A DNA stretch of 24,311 nt from an uncultured Acetatifactor sp. (GCA_910577235.1 CAJTMX010000047.1:1-24311); one strand, 5' to 3'; counted from the first letter of the stretch, positions 15,745-23,743 are shown. The notes: generated from the letters alone by a model not told the origin. Numbers and translations: made by a program.

Positions 15745-15773
15745 TTGACTTGTACCTGTAAAAGAGGTATATT
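15745..15773 (+). promoter_or_regulatory. Promoter of the SDR gene with palindromic spacer
   Basis: TTGACT at 15745-15750, 17 bases and TATATT at 15768-15773 form a good sigma-A promoter. The spacer holds TACCT-GTAAAAG-AGGTA (15753-15769), an inverted repeat between the two boxes. Operators placed there are typical of MerR-type regulators, although those usually use a 19-base spacer. Confidence 0.6.
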
Positions 15774-15799
15774 TATTACATAGTTTGGTAATGTTTTTG

Positions 15800-15829
15800 A
15801 CCTTTGCGGAACCTGGGTTTCGCAAAGGT
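15800..15829 (+). promoter_or_regulatory. Strong leader hairpin before the SDR gene
   Basis: ACCTTTGCG (15800-15808) pairs perfectly with CGCAAAGGT (15821-15829). The stem extends inward by one G-T and three or four more pairs around a tiny loop. No T run follows, so it is not an ordinary terminator. It sits in the 5' leader 30 bases before the start codon and could stabilise the mRNA or bind a regulator. Confidence 0.5.
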
Positions 15830-15859
15830 TTGCAATGTTTCTGCGGGAAGGAGAGCGCT

Positions 15860-16660
15860 ATGGGAAACTTTAACGGAAAGACAGTGATCATCACGGGAGC
15901 GGGAAGAGCGGTGCTCAGCGACGGGAGATGCGGTTCCATCGGGTACGGTATCGCTACGGCCTATGCGAAAGAGGGAGCCAATCTGGTCATCACGGGACGC
16001 AATGTGAAGAAACTGGAGGACGCAAAACAGGAGCTGGAGGAGAAATACAGTGTCAAGGTACTGTGCGTACAGGCAGATGTGTGCGCGGGTGCCGACAACA
16101 AGGCAGTGGTGGAAAATGTGGTAAAACAGACCGTGGATACCTTCGGAGGCATCGATGTGCTGATCAACAACGCCCAGGCGTCGGCCTCGGGTGTAACGCT
16201 GGCAGATCATACTACGGAGCAGTTCGATCTGGCGCTGTACTCCGGCCTGTACGCAGCGTTTTATTATATGCAGGCATGCTATCCCTATCTGGCCAAGAGT
16301 AAAGGTTCGGTGATCAATTTCGCCTCCGGCGCGGGGCTGTTCGGTAATTACGGACAGTGCGCCTACGCCGCAGCCAAGGAAGGTATCAGAGGGCTGACCC
16401 GTGTGGCTGCCACCGAGTGGGGCAAGGACGGGATCAATGTGAACGTGGTCTGTCCGCTGGCATGGACCGCCCAGTTGGAGCAGTTTAAGCAGGCGTATCC
16501 CGAGGCCTATGAGAAGAACGTACACATTCCTCCCATGGGGCATCTGGGAGACCCGGAGCTGGAGATCGGAAGAGTATGCGTACAGCTGGCGTCACCGGAT
16601 TTCAAGTACATGACGGGTGAGACCATCACTCTGGAGGGCGGCCTTGGACTCAGACCGTAA
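15860..16660 (+). CDS. Short-chain dehydrogenase/reductase with enlarged nucleotide loop
   Basis: A 266-residue Rossmann-fold oxidoreductase of the SDR superfamily using NAD(P)(H); the substrate is unknown. The catalytic set is intact: LINNA, Ser156 (FASG), Tyr169 and Lys173 (YAAAK). The cofactor loop is unusual. After TGAGR (12-16) about eight extra residues (VLSDGRC region) precede GSIGYGIA (25-32), where classical members have TGxxxGxG. This gives a loop part-way to the enoyl-ACP-reductase pattern. The C-terminus (MTGETITLEGG) is typical of the family. ATG 15860 follows GGAAGGAGAG. The gene is monocistronic, with its own promoter, leader hairpin and terminator. Confidence 0.9.
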   Translation: MGNFNGKTVIITGAGRAVLSDGRCGSIGYGIATAYAKEGANLVITGRNVKKLEDAKQELEEKYSVKVLCVQADVCAGADNKAVVENVVKQTVDTFGGIDVLINNAQASASGVTLADHTTEQFDLALYSGLYAAFYYMQACYPYLAKSKGSVINFASGAGLFGNYGQCAYAAAKEGIRGLTRVAATEWGKDGINVNVVCPLAWTAQLEQFKQAYPEAYEKNVHIPPMGHLGDPELEIGRVCVQLASPDFKYMTGETITLEGGLGLRP

Positions 16661-16695
16661 TATAACCGAATAAACCGGATGAGCGGGGCAATATG

Positions 16696-16745
16696 AAAGT
16701 ACACCTAACTGCCGGAAAAAGGGCGGCAGCAGGTGTACTTTTATA
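16696..16745. terminator. Terminator after the SDR gene
   Basis: AAAGTACACCT (16696-16706) pairs with AGGTGTACTTT (16731-16741), and inside it CTGCCG (16709-16714) pairs with CGGCAG (16724-16729). With T runs on one side and A runs on the other it can act in both directions. Confidence 0.85.
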
Positions 16746-16778
16746 TCATGGGCTTTTGTATAACAAGTCATTCAAAGC

Positions 16779-16833
16779 TTGCAAAAAATCAGACAATATA
16801 TTATAATTAATTAAATAGGTTGCGTTTAACGCA
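16779..16833 (+). promoter_or_regulatory. Promoter of the diguanylate cyclase operon, with palindrome
   Basis: TTGCAA at 16779-16784, a 17-base spacer and the consensus TATAAT at 16802-16807. Just downstream TGCGTT-T-AACGCA (16821-16833) is a perfect 13-base palindrome near the expected start site, a possible operator. Confidence 0.7.
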
Positions 16834-16871
16834 TAGAGTAAAGTGTATCGGGGAAGGAACAGGATATACGC

Positions 16872-18530
16872 ATGAAAAGAATTCGTGGAGCACTGGTTTT
16901 TATAGTATGCATTTTTCTTTTCCTTGGCGTACACCGGCAGGTGAGAGCGGAGGGAGAGCAGGGAAGAGTGCTGTTTATCAGTTCCTATTCCTATGGATGG
17001 GATACGGTGCAGTTACAGATAGACGGCTTGATGGAAGGATTGGCGCCGGGCATTGTAGTGGACTTTGAGTTTATGGACACCAAGCGTCTGGACGCGGAGA
17101 CTGCGGAGCAGATGCTGTATGACCGGTTGTCGTATACGTTGTCTGTGGTGGCACCCTACGATGTGATCGTGGTAGGGGATGACGCGGCGCTTAAGTTTGC
17201 GGTGGATTACAGGGAGGAGTTATTTTCCGGTATTCCCATTGTGTTTGAAGGAATCAACAATGTGCAGTATGCCAGAGAATTGGCCAAGCAGGACCCGCTG
17301 ATCACAGGTGTGGTGGAAGAGTTGTCTCTTGAGAAAAATATCGATCTTATTCTTCAGCTGCGTCCCGAGACCAGAAAGGTCATAGCGATTCTGGACGATT
17401 CTCTGACTGGCGAGACGGAGCGGCAGAATTTTTATGCCGCGCAGGAGTTGTATCCCGACCTGACTTTTGGAGAGATCAATGTATCGGAATGTACCACTGT
17501 AGATCTGCGTACCCGCCTGTGGCAGCAGAACAGTGACACCGTATTGATCTTTATCGTATTATCGGAAGACAAAAGCGGCAAGAGTTATACCAATCTTGAG
17601 GCGGTTCAGACACTGGTGAAGTATACCAAGATTCCGGTGATGCGCATGGTGGACAGCAGGATTGAAGAGGGGCTGCTGGGCGGTTATGTTGTATCCATGA
17701 GAAAGTCCGGCCTGATAGCGGGGCAGATGGCCAGTTCTATCATAGGAGGAACGGCTCCGGCACAGATAGATGTGGCTGACAGCCCCAATGTCTATTATAT
17801 CAATGAAGAAGTGATGTCCAAGTATGGCATGGGTTTGAATAAGCTCCCCAAGGATGCGGAGATCATTAACCACCACATCACCTTTTTTGAGAAGTATGAA
17901 AATATCATATTGCCAATGTTGGTGTTTGTGGCGGCAATGGTCGTCATATTGGTGATTGTGTTATATGACAATCTGCATCGCAGAAAGCTGCTGTCTGAAC
18001 TGGAGGGCACCAGAACCATATTGGAGTCCGCTTCTCAACACGATTTCCTCACGGGGTTACATAACCGGAGCAAATTTGTGGAGGATCTGTCCCAGATGAT
18101 CGGGCAGGAAGTGCCCTGTACGGTGATCATGCTGGATATAGATGATTTCAAAAATATAAACGACGTATATGGACACGCAGCGGGCGATGAGGCGTTAAAA
18201 CAGGTCGCGGACCGCATGAAAGCCATGTCTTCACAGATACTGACCCCATACCGTTACGCGGGAGACGAATTTATCATGATCCTGCTCAGCGAACAGAGTA
18301 AGATTGTGGAGAAAACCGCTTATGGGTGTCGGCAGGTGTTTGCCAATGATTTTATCATTCGGGGCACCAAAAAGAAGATTACGGGCAGTATCGGTATCGC
18401 CTCCTATCCGAAAGACGCCAATAATGTAGAACAGTTGATCGTGTGCGCAGATAAGGCCATGTATCAGGTTAAAAAGAGCGGCAAGAATAAGTTTGCCTAT
18501 TACGGTCAGGAACCGGAGGATAATGTTTAA
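16872..18530 (+). CDS. Diguanylate cyclase with periplasmic-binding-type sensor domain
   Basis: A 552-residue membrane enzyme predicted to make c-di-GMP from two GTP. It has a signal/anchor helix (about 7-25). An extracellular ABC-substrate-binding-like domain (about 30-325; VLFISSYSYGWDTVQLQIDG onward) probably senses a small ligand. One membrane helix (about 345-367) and a C-terminal GGDEF domain follow. The domain starts near HDFLTGLHNR, shows VIMLDIDDFKNINDVYGH, and has active-site AGDEF at 463-467, a variant usually still active. The usual inhibitory RxxD five residues before it is absent (SQIL), so feedback inhibition may be lacking. The stop TAA shares a base with the next gene's ATG. 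The two genes are coupled, so the c-di-GMP made may act on that neighbour. Confidence 0.92.
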   Translation: MKRIRGALVFIVCIFLFLGVHRQVRAEGEQGRVLFISSYSYGWDTVQLQIDGLMEGLAPGIVVDFEFMDTKRLDAETAEQMLYDRLSYTLSVVAPYDVIVVGDDAALKFAVDYREELFSGIPIVFEGINNVQYARELAKQDPLITGVVEELSLEKNIDLILQLRPETRKVIAILDDSLTGETERQNFYAAQELYPDLTFGEINVSECTTVDLRTRLWQQNSDTVLIFIVLSEDKSGKSYTNLEAVQTLVKYTKIPVMRMVDSRIEEGLLGGYVVSMRKSGLIAGQMASSIIGGTAPAQIDVADSPNVYYINEEVMSKYGMGLNKLPKDAEIINHHITFFEKYENIILPMLVFVAAMVVILVIVLYDNLHRRKLLSELEGTRTILESASQHDFLTGLHNRSKFVEDLSQMIGQEVPCTVIMLDIDDFKNINDVYGHAAGDEALKQVADRMKAMSSQILTPYRYAGDEFIMILLSEQSKIVEKTAYGCRQVFANDFIIRGTKKKITGSIGIASYPKDANNVEQLIVCADKAMYQVKKSGKNKFAYYGQEPEDNV

Positions 18531-19831
18531 TGTTTAGTCAGTTATTTGGCAATTACCTGGTGGACAGGGAAGTGATCAGTCCGGAAGACTACCGAGAGAT
18601 GATGGATAAACAGCTGGATGCGCGCGTTAAATTGGGTACGATCGCCGTGGCGGAGGGACTGATGACTCAGGAGCAGGCGGAGGAGCTGAATAAGCTGCAG
18701 ATGCAGTTTGACAGGCGCTTTGGAGATCTGGCGGTGGAAAAGGGTCTGCTGTCCCAGGAGCAGGTACAGCAGCTGCTGCAAAAGCAGGGCAATCCCTATA
18801 TGCAGTTTTTACAGGTGCTGCTGGAGTCCGGCAAAGTGACTGCCACCCAGATCGATACCCAGCTGGGAACTTTTCAAAAAGAAAAAGGGTTTTCAGATGC
18901 GGATATGGCGGCTCTCAAGAACGATGATTTTGATGCTTTGATGCCGATCTTCGCTTTTTCTTCCAAGCCTTTTGTGACGGAGATCGCAGGTTTGGTCATG
19001 CGCAACATCAATCGTTTTGTGACCAGAGATTTCTATATAGGACCGATCAGGCATGTGGATGAGCTGCAGTATCGGCATCTGGCAGGGCAGCGTACCACAG
19101 GAGACTATGAAATCCATATTGCCCTTGCAGAAGAGGAAGAGGGCGGTTTTGCTGCGTTGGCATCGGGTTATGCCCATGATGCGTTTGAGCGGACGGATCT
19201 GGATGTATATGACGCGGTATGTGAGTTTGTGAATTGCAACAGCGGGCTGTTTGCCTCGGACGTGAGTAACAGAGGCATTCACATGGACATGGAGCCGACG
19301 GCCGTCTATGAAGATCAGAGCGTGGCGGGCAAATTTTACGCATTACCTGTGTATATATCCGGTCACAGACTGGAGCTGCTGATTGCCGTGGACAGTAAAG
19401 TGAAAATGGGACAGACTCCTCTGGATACGGGGGTTGAGGCTTTGGCATGCAGCCAGGATACGGACTCTGCGGGAGGCGGGATTCTGGTGGTGGACGATTC
19501 CAAGATGTCCCGCAAGATGCTGCGGGCTATCCTGGAAGAGGGAGGCTATACGGTAATCGCGGAGGCATCCAACGGGGAAGAGGGATTGGAGGCGTTCAAG
19601 CAGTACCGTCCACAGGTGGTGACAATGGATATCACGATGCCCAGGATGGACGGCATTGTCGCGCTTGACCGGATCAAAGCCTATGACAGTAAGGCGAAGG
19701 TGGTGATGATCACGGCCGCCGGACAGCAGCAGAAGATCATAGAGGCGTTAAAGCTTGGGGCGCAGAAGTTCATTACAAAGCCGTTTGAGCAGAACGAAGT
19801 GCTCTCAGTCATACGTTCTGTGATCGGATAA
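18530..19831 (+). CDS. MshEN-like repeats fused to CheX-type domain and CheY-like receiver
   Basis: A 433-residue cytosolic regulator. Residues 5-28, 34-57, 63-86 and about 92-116 are four repeats of 24 residues separated by exactly five. They match the MshEN pattern (RLGxx[LVI][LVI]xxG[LVI][LVI], then L, L, Q), best in RFGDLAVEKGLLSQEQVQQL. MshEN domains bind c-di-GMP. Residues about 150-300 form a CheC/CheX/FliY-type domain with the signature DxxxExxN (DAVCEFVN) and a Pro 21 residues later, the CheY-phosphatase active site. A receiver covers about 316-433: VVDDS, phospho-acceptor Asp367 (MDITMP), TAAG and TKPF. It is translationally coupled to the diguanylate cyclase (ATG overlaps TAA by one base; GGAGGA at 18515-18520). 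It may link c-di-GMP to motility or behaviour. Confidence 0.85.
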   Translation: MFSQLFGNYLVDREVISPEDYREMMDKQLDARVKLGTIAVAEGLMTQEQAEELNKLQMQFDRRFGDLAVEKGLLSQEQVQQLLQKQGNPYMQFLQVLLESGKVTATQIDTQLGTFQKEKGFSDADMAALKNDDFDALMPIFAFSSKPFVTEIAGLVMRNINRFVTRDFYIGPIRHVDELQYRHLAGQRTTGDYEIHIALAEEEEGGFAALASGYAHDAFERTDLDVYDAVCEFVNCNSGLFASDVSNRGIHMDMEPTAVYEDQSVAGKFYALPVYISGHRLELLIAVDSKVKMGQTPLDTGVEALACSQDTDSAGGGILVVDDSKMSRKMLRAILEEGGYTVIAEASNGEEGLEAFKQYRPQVVTMDITMPRMDGIVALDRIKAYDSKAKVVMITAAGQQQKIIEALKLGAQKFITKPFEQNEVLSVIRSVIG

Positions 19832-19846
19832 GAGGATACATATGTT

Positions 19847-19877
19847 GGGAGGGGTGCTGCCCCTCTCATATTTTTTC
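19847..19877 (+). terminator. Terminator of the diguanylate cyclase operon
   Basis: GGGAGGGG (19847-19854) pairs with CCCCTCTC (19860-19867) around TGCTG, followed by ATATTTTTT. It is a standard intrinsic terminator 15 bases after the receiver gene stop. Confidence 0.9.
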
Positions 19878-19924
19878 CTTTGGTTCCATACAATAAAGGG
19901 AGACGGCCTGGCATATGGTGGAAC

Positions 19925-20923
19925 ATGGTGGAAATATTATGGGGAATGCTGGTACGGCTGGGAGCCGGTGTGGGGATTTTCCTCTACGGTCTGCATTTGA
20001 TCAGCGGTTATCTGGAGGAACTGGCCGGGCCTGCCGTGGAAAGGAGCCTTAGACGGTTTACAGCCAATCCCTGGACCGGAGCGCTGACCGGTACGGTCAT
20101 AACGGGGCTGGTGCAATCCTCCACTGCCGTCACGGTGATGACGGTAAGTATGGTGGACAAAGGAATTATGACGCTGGAACAGGCGGCAGGCGTGATATTG
20201 GGGGCCAATGTGGGAACCGCCGGAACTGGGGTGATGGCGGCATTACCCATACGGTCACTGGCACCTCTTATGCTGGTGGGAGGAGCGGTGCTGGTGCTGG
20301 CGGCGGAAGGGCTGACCCAATATTCCGGTGGAAACAACCGATCCGGATATATCAAATTGACCGGAGCTCTTGCCATGGGACTGGGTATGTTGCTGCTGGG
20401 TATGGAACTGATGCAGGAGGCCATGGTCCCCTGTCGTTCCATGCCTTTTCTGACCCGTCTGCTGGGCGGGCTGGAGCATCCGTTGGGCGGTGTGCTGGGA
20501 GGTGCGGTTTTCACCGCTTTGATCCAGTCTTCCTCAGCCTCGGTGGCAATCCTGCAGTCCATGGCGGCAGAGGGGATGGTGGGGCTGCGGCAGAGCGCCT
20601 ATATCGTCTATGGTCAGAATATCGGCACTTGCGTGACAGCCCTGTGGGCCAGCGCCCGCCTGAGCCCTGCTGCCCGCAGCTGCGCCCGCATGCATCTGCT
20701 GATCAATCTGCTGGGGACGGCGGTTTTTCTGGCGGCTGACTGCCTGCTGCCTCTGACTGCCTGGGTCGGTTCCTGGACGCCGGGAAACCCTGCCATGCAG
20801 ATCGCCAATCTGCATCTTTTTTTTAATTTGGCATCCACTCTGCTGTTATTGCCGTTTAGCAGGAAACTTGTGCAGATATCCAAAATTTACTCTTTACATT
20901 TTGGAAAAAAAGTGCTATCGTAA
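19925..20923 (+). CDS. Na/Pi cotransporter family membrane protein
   Basis: About 332 residues, almost all membrane helices, with the two inverted Na/Pi-cotransporter (PF02690-type) repeats. The first reads GLVQSSTAVTVMTVSMVDKG and the second ALIQSSSASVAILQSMAAEG. The QSS motifs line the substrate and sodium site. It likely moves sodium with phosphate or another anion. The C-terminal PhoU-like cytosolic domain found in many bacterial relatives is absent, so this is a short version. The start is uncertain: ATG 19925 fits the hydrophobic onset, but its GGTGGA lies very close. A TTG at 19880 and an ATG at 19946 are alternatives. The gene stands alone between a terminator and the thrS T-box, and its 3' end contains the thrS promoter. 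Confidence 0.88.
   Translation: MVEILWGMLVRLGAGVGIFLYGLHLISGYLEELAGPAVERSLRRFTANPWTGALTGTVITGLVQSSTAVTVMTVSMVDKGIMTLEQAAGVILGANVGTAGTGVMAALPIRSLAPLMLVGGAVLVLAAEGLTQYSGGNNRSGYIKLTGALAMGLGMLLLGMELMQEAMVPCRSMPFLTRLLGGLEHPLGGVLGGAVFTALIQSSSASVAILQSMAAEGMVGLRQSAYIVYGQNIGTCVTALWASARLSPAARSCARMHLLINLLGTAVFLAADCLLPLTAWVGSWTPGNPAMQIANLHLFFNLASTLLLLPFSRKLVQISKIYSLHFGKKVLS
20893..20921 (+). promoter_or_regulatory. Promoter of the thrS T-box transcript
   Basis: TTTACA at 20893-20898, a 17-base spacer and TATCGT at 20916-20921 lie in the last codons of the Na/Pi gene, placing the start just before Stem I of the T-box. A moderate match to sigma-A consensus. Confidence 0.5.
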
Positions 20924-21210
20924 GCCATAGATAAAGCGTTGATGGGAAGAGTACCCGGTGGAAGTCCACAGAGAGGGCGGCTGCGGCATGTGCCGTATGG
21001 TGTGAGCAGGCCCGGAGGGAAACAGGGGAAGACCGCCCCGGAGCGGCTCTAATAAAGCCCGCAGCTCTGCGTTACGGAGGAATGAAGGCGGCCGGAGATT
21101 AGTCATAGATCAGATATGCGGACCAAACTGATCTGTGCGATAATCCGGCAACAAGGGTGGAACCGCGTATTTTACGTCCCTTGCAATAGTGATATTGCAG
21201 GGGATTTTTT
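20924..21210 (+). promoter_or_regulatory. Threonine T-box leader
   Basis: Leader RNA that senses uncharged tRNA-Thr. Stem I shows the loop-E AGAGTA at 20948-20953 and the AGAGAG element at 20970-20975. GGG (20944-20946) with CCCC (21036-21039) and CCC (20954-20956) with GGGG (21025-21028) frame the specifier loop. Its 3' strand is AAG-ACC-G, placing the threonine codon ACC at 21032-21034. The T-box AAGGGTGGAACCGCG is at 21153-21167. The TGGA within it pairs with a tRNA ending in UCCA, in keeping with a U discriminator. The terminator at 21177-21210 completes it. It controls the small membrane gene and thrS that follow. Confidence 0.93.
21177..21210 (+). terminator. T-box-controlled terminator
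   Basis: TCCCTTGCAATA (21177-21188) pairs with TATTGCAGGGGA (21193-21204), 12 pairs with one G-T and loop GTGA, followed by TTTTTT. The antiterminator built on the T-box sequence upstream would compete with it. Confidence 0.92.
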
Positions 21211-21246
21211 GTGTGTATAGCGGCTGCGGCCGGGAAAGGAGAGCAT

Positions 21247-21498
21247 ATGAAAGCGAAACTGAGAGAGTTGGCAAGAAACTGTTTTGAAGGGGAACTGACT
21301 TTGCGAAAGACAACGTTGTGGCTGATCGGAGCGGCCTGTCTGCTGGGAGGTATCGTGTATGGGCTTAAGACCGCGCCTGTGACCCACGGGGTGATGATCG
21401 GGAGCAACAACGGCAACAATAATGGCAATAACAGCGGAAACGGCCAGAGAAGTGAGGAAGAAGAAAGCACCGCCGAGGCGGATGGGGAAAAATGTTAA
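21247..21498 (+). CDS. Small single-helix membrane protein in the thrS leader operon
   Basis: An 83-residue protein not recognised as a known family. A basic amphipathic start (MKAKLRELARNCF) leads to one membrane helix (about residues 22-40, TLWLIGAACLLGGIVYGLK). A short Asn/Gly-rich linker with repeated N-N-G units and an acidic tail (SEEEESTAEADGE) follow. The N-terminus is probably inside the cell. ATG 21247 follows GAAAGGAGAG. It lies after the T-box terminator and 83 bases before thrS, so it is predicted to be induced by threonine starvation with thrS. A helper of ribosome or membrane function is only a guess; it could be a lineage-specific passenger gene. Confidence 0.65.
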   Translation: MKAKLRELARNCFEGELTLRKTTLWLIGAACLLGGIVYGLKTAPVTHGVMIGSNNGNNNGNNSGNGQRSEEEESTAEADGEKC

Positions 21499-21581
21499 AG
21501 CGAAAAGCGGAAAAGCATTAAAGCGGCAAAGAGGTATAATCGCGAAAAGGGGCACGGATGCGCCGTGCGGAAAGGAAGATC

Positions 21582-23543
21582 ATGAAAATTACATTGAAAG
21601 ACGGTTCGGTAAAAGAATATGCGGAGAGCAGGAGCGTATACGACATTGCGCTGGATATCAGCGAGGGTATGGCCAGAGCGGCCTGCTGCGCCAAAGTGGA
21701 CGGCGAGGCCGTGGATCTGCGCACAGTTGTAGAGCAGGATTGCCGGTTGGAGATTTGCACGGCAAAAGATCCGGAGGGGCTGGCGGCTCTGCGCCACACC
21801 ACCTCCCATGTGCTGGCCGAGGCGGTAAAGAGAGTATTCCCGGAGGCCAAGCTGGCCATCGGTCCCAGCATCGAAGAGGGATTCTATTATGATTTTGACC
21901 ATGAGGCTTTTTCCAGAGAAGATCTGGATAAGCTGGAGACGGAGATGAAGAAGATCGTCAAGGAAGGCGCCCGTCTGGAGAAGTTTTTGCTGCCCAGAGA
22001 GGATGCCATCCGTTTCATGGAAGAGAAAGGGGAGCCTTACAAGGTGGAGCTGATCAGGGATCTGCCCCAGGATGCCGAGATATCCTTTTACCGGCAGGGG
22101 GAGTTTGTTGACCTATGTGCGGGCCCCCATCTGATGAATACCAAGGGGGTGAAGGCGTTTAAGCTGACTTCTTCGTCCATGGCTTACTGGCGTGGGGATT
22201 CCAACAAGGCCCGCCTACAGCGCATTTACGGTACGGCTTATGGCACAAAGGAAGAGCTGGCTGCCCATCTGGAGCGTATGGAGGACGCCAAGCGCCGGGA
22301 TCATAACAAGCTGGGCCGCGAGATGGAGTTGTTTACCACGGTGGATGTGATAGGGCAGGGGTTGCCGCTGCTGATGCCCAAGGGGGCCAAGATCATCCAG
22401 ACCATGCAGCGCTGGATCGAGGATCTGGAGGACAACGAGTGGGGGTATATCCGCACCAAGACGCCGCTGATGGCCAAGTCAGACCTGTACAAGATATCCG
22501 GACACTGGGATCACTACAAGGACGGTATGTTCGTCATGGGGGATGAGGATAAGGACAAGGAGGTATTTGCCCTGCGTCCCATGACCTGTCCTTTTCAGTA
22601 CTATGTTTATAAAGCTACCCAGCACTCTTACCGGGATCTGCCTCTGCGCTATGGCGAGACCTCCACGCTGTTCCGCAACGAGGACTCCGGCGAGATGCAC
22701 GGTCTTACCAGGGTACGCCAGTTCACGATCTCCGAGGGACATCTGATCGTCAGACCAGACCAGATGGTGGAGGAGTTCAAGGGCTGTCTGGCGCTGGCAA
22801 AGCATTGTCTGCAGACTCTGGGCGTGGAGGAGGATGTGACCTATCATCTGTCCAAATGGGACCCGGAGAACCGGGAAAAATATATCGGGGAGCCGGAGGT
22901 TTGGGAAGAGACCCAGCAGCATATGCGGGATATCATGAGCGAGCTGCAGATCCCCTATGTGGAGGACGTGGGCGAGGCCGCCTTCTATGGCCCTAAGATC
23001 GACATTAACGCCCGCAATGTGTACGGCAAAGAGGACACCATGATCACGATCCAGTGGGATGCCCTGCTGGCGGAGCAGTTTGACATGTATTTTATCGACC
23101 AGAACGGCGACAAAGTGCGTCCTTATATCATTCACAGGACTTCCATGGGATGTTATGAGCGCACGCTGGCGTGGCTGGTGGAAAAATACGCGGGCAAATT
23201 CCCCACCTGGCTGTGTCCCGAGCAGGTCCGCATACTGCCCATCTCCGAGAAATACGAGGATTATGCCCGGTCGGTCCGCGCGCAGCTCAAGAAAAACGGT
23301 GTGCTGGCGGAGGTGGATAACCGCTCCGAGAAGATCGGATTCAAGATCCGGGAGGCGCGTCTGGCCAAAGTACCTTATATGCTGGTGGTAGGCGAGAAGG
23401 AGGAGGCTGACGGTCTGGTGTCTGTCAGGAGCCGTTTTGCCGGAGACGAGGGACAGAAATCTCTGGCTGATTTCATCAGCCAGATCTGTGAGGAGATCCG
23501 CGCCAAAACCATCCGTAAAGAAGAGGTTTCTGAAGAAAAATAA
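21582..23543 (+). CDS. thrS: Threonyl-tRNA synthetase
   Basis: A 653-residue class II synthetase that charges tRNA-Thr. Domains in order: TGS (about 1-60, MKITLKDGSVKEY), the editing domain with HxxxH at His72-His76 and a later Cys-His pair in VDLCAGPHL, the catalytic core, and the anticodon-binding domain. Catalytic-core landmarks are motif-2 RYGETSTLFRNEDSGEMHGL and RVRQFTISEGHLI. The C-terminal domain is about 540-640, with RILPISEKYEDYA and DNRSEKIGFKIREA. The zinc/threonine Cys region reads MTCPFQYYVYK, differing from the common MNCPGH form but familiar from clostridial enzymes. The length is normal. ATG 21582 follows AAAGGAAG; an in-frame upstream ATG at 21558 lacks that. Expression is under the Thr T-box. 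Confidence 0.97.
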   Translation: MKITLKDGSVKEYAESRSVYDIALDISEGMARAACCAKVDGEAVDLRTVVEQDCRLEICTAKDPEGLAALRHTTSHVLAEAVKRVFPEAKLAIGPSIEEGFYYDFDHEAFSREDLDKLETEMKKIVKEGARLEKFLLPREDAIRFMEEKGEPYKVELIRDLPQDAEISFYRQGEFVDLCAGPHLMNTKGVKAFKLTSSSMAYWRGDSNKARLQRIYGTAYGTKEELAAHLERMEDAKRRDHNKLGREMELFTTVDVIGQGLPLLMPKGAKIIQTMQRWIEDLEDNEWGYIRTKTPLMAKSDLYKISGHWDHYKDGMFVMGDEDKDKEVFALRPMTCPFQYYVYKATQHSYRDLPLRYGETSTLFRNEDSGEMHGLTRVRQFTISEGHLIVRPDQMVEEFKGCLALAKHCLQTLGVEEDVTYHLSKWDPENREKYIGEPEVWEETQQHMRDIMSELQIPYVEDVGEAAFYGPKIDINARNVYGKEDTMITIQWDALLAEQFDMYFIDQNGDKVRPYIIHRTSMGCYERTLAWLVEKYAGKFPTWLCPEQVRILPISEKYEDYARSVRAQLKKNGVLAEVDNRSEKIGFKIREARLAKVPYMLVVGEKEEADGLVSVRSRFAGDEGQKSLADFISQICEEIRAKTIRKEEVSEEK

Positions 23544-23713
23544 ATTAATAAAATAAAATGAAAAAGAATAAAAAGAGTTTTCTCCGTCCATACTGATGAA
23601 AGGAACATTAATGTTTCCGCAGGAAGCCAGATTTGCGATGGCGTGAAATATCCCGATTTATTATTGACGCAGATTTGGCTTTCCGCAAGGATGGAACCGG
23701 CGTTTATGAAGGT

Positions 23714-23737
23714 GCCCGCCGAAGCGGGCGGATGGAG
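23714..23737 (+). promoter_or_regulatory. GC hairpin next to the DUF1540 ribosome site
   Basis: GCCCGC-CGAA-GCGGGC at 23714-23729 is a six-pair GC stem with a stable four-base loop. It ends four bases before the ribosome site GGAGG (23733-23737) of the next gene. It may tune translation or mark the processed 5' end. No clear promoter was found between thrS and this gene. Confidence 0.4.
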
Positions 23738-23743
23738 GAAGCG

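Noticed and set aside
22479..23591. A 370-residue reading frame antisense to thrS
   Set aside because: It lies wholly over thrS, has no ribosome site or known motif, and long antisense frames are expected opposite GC-biased codons.
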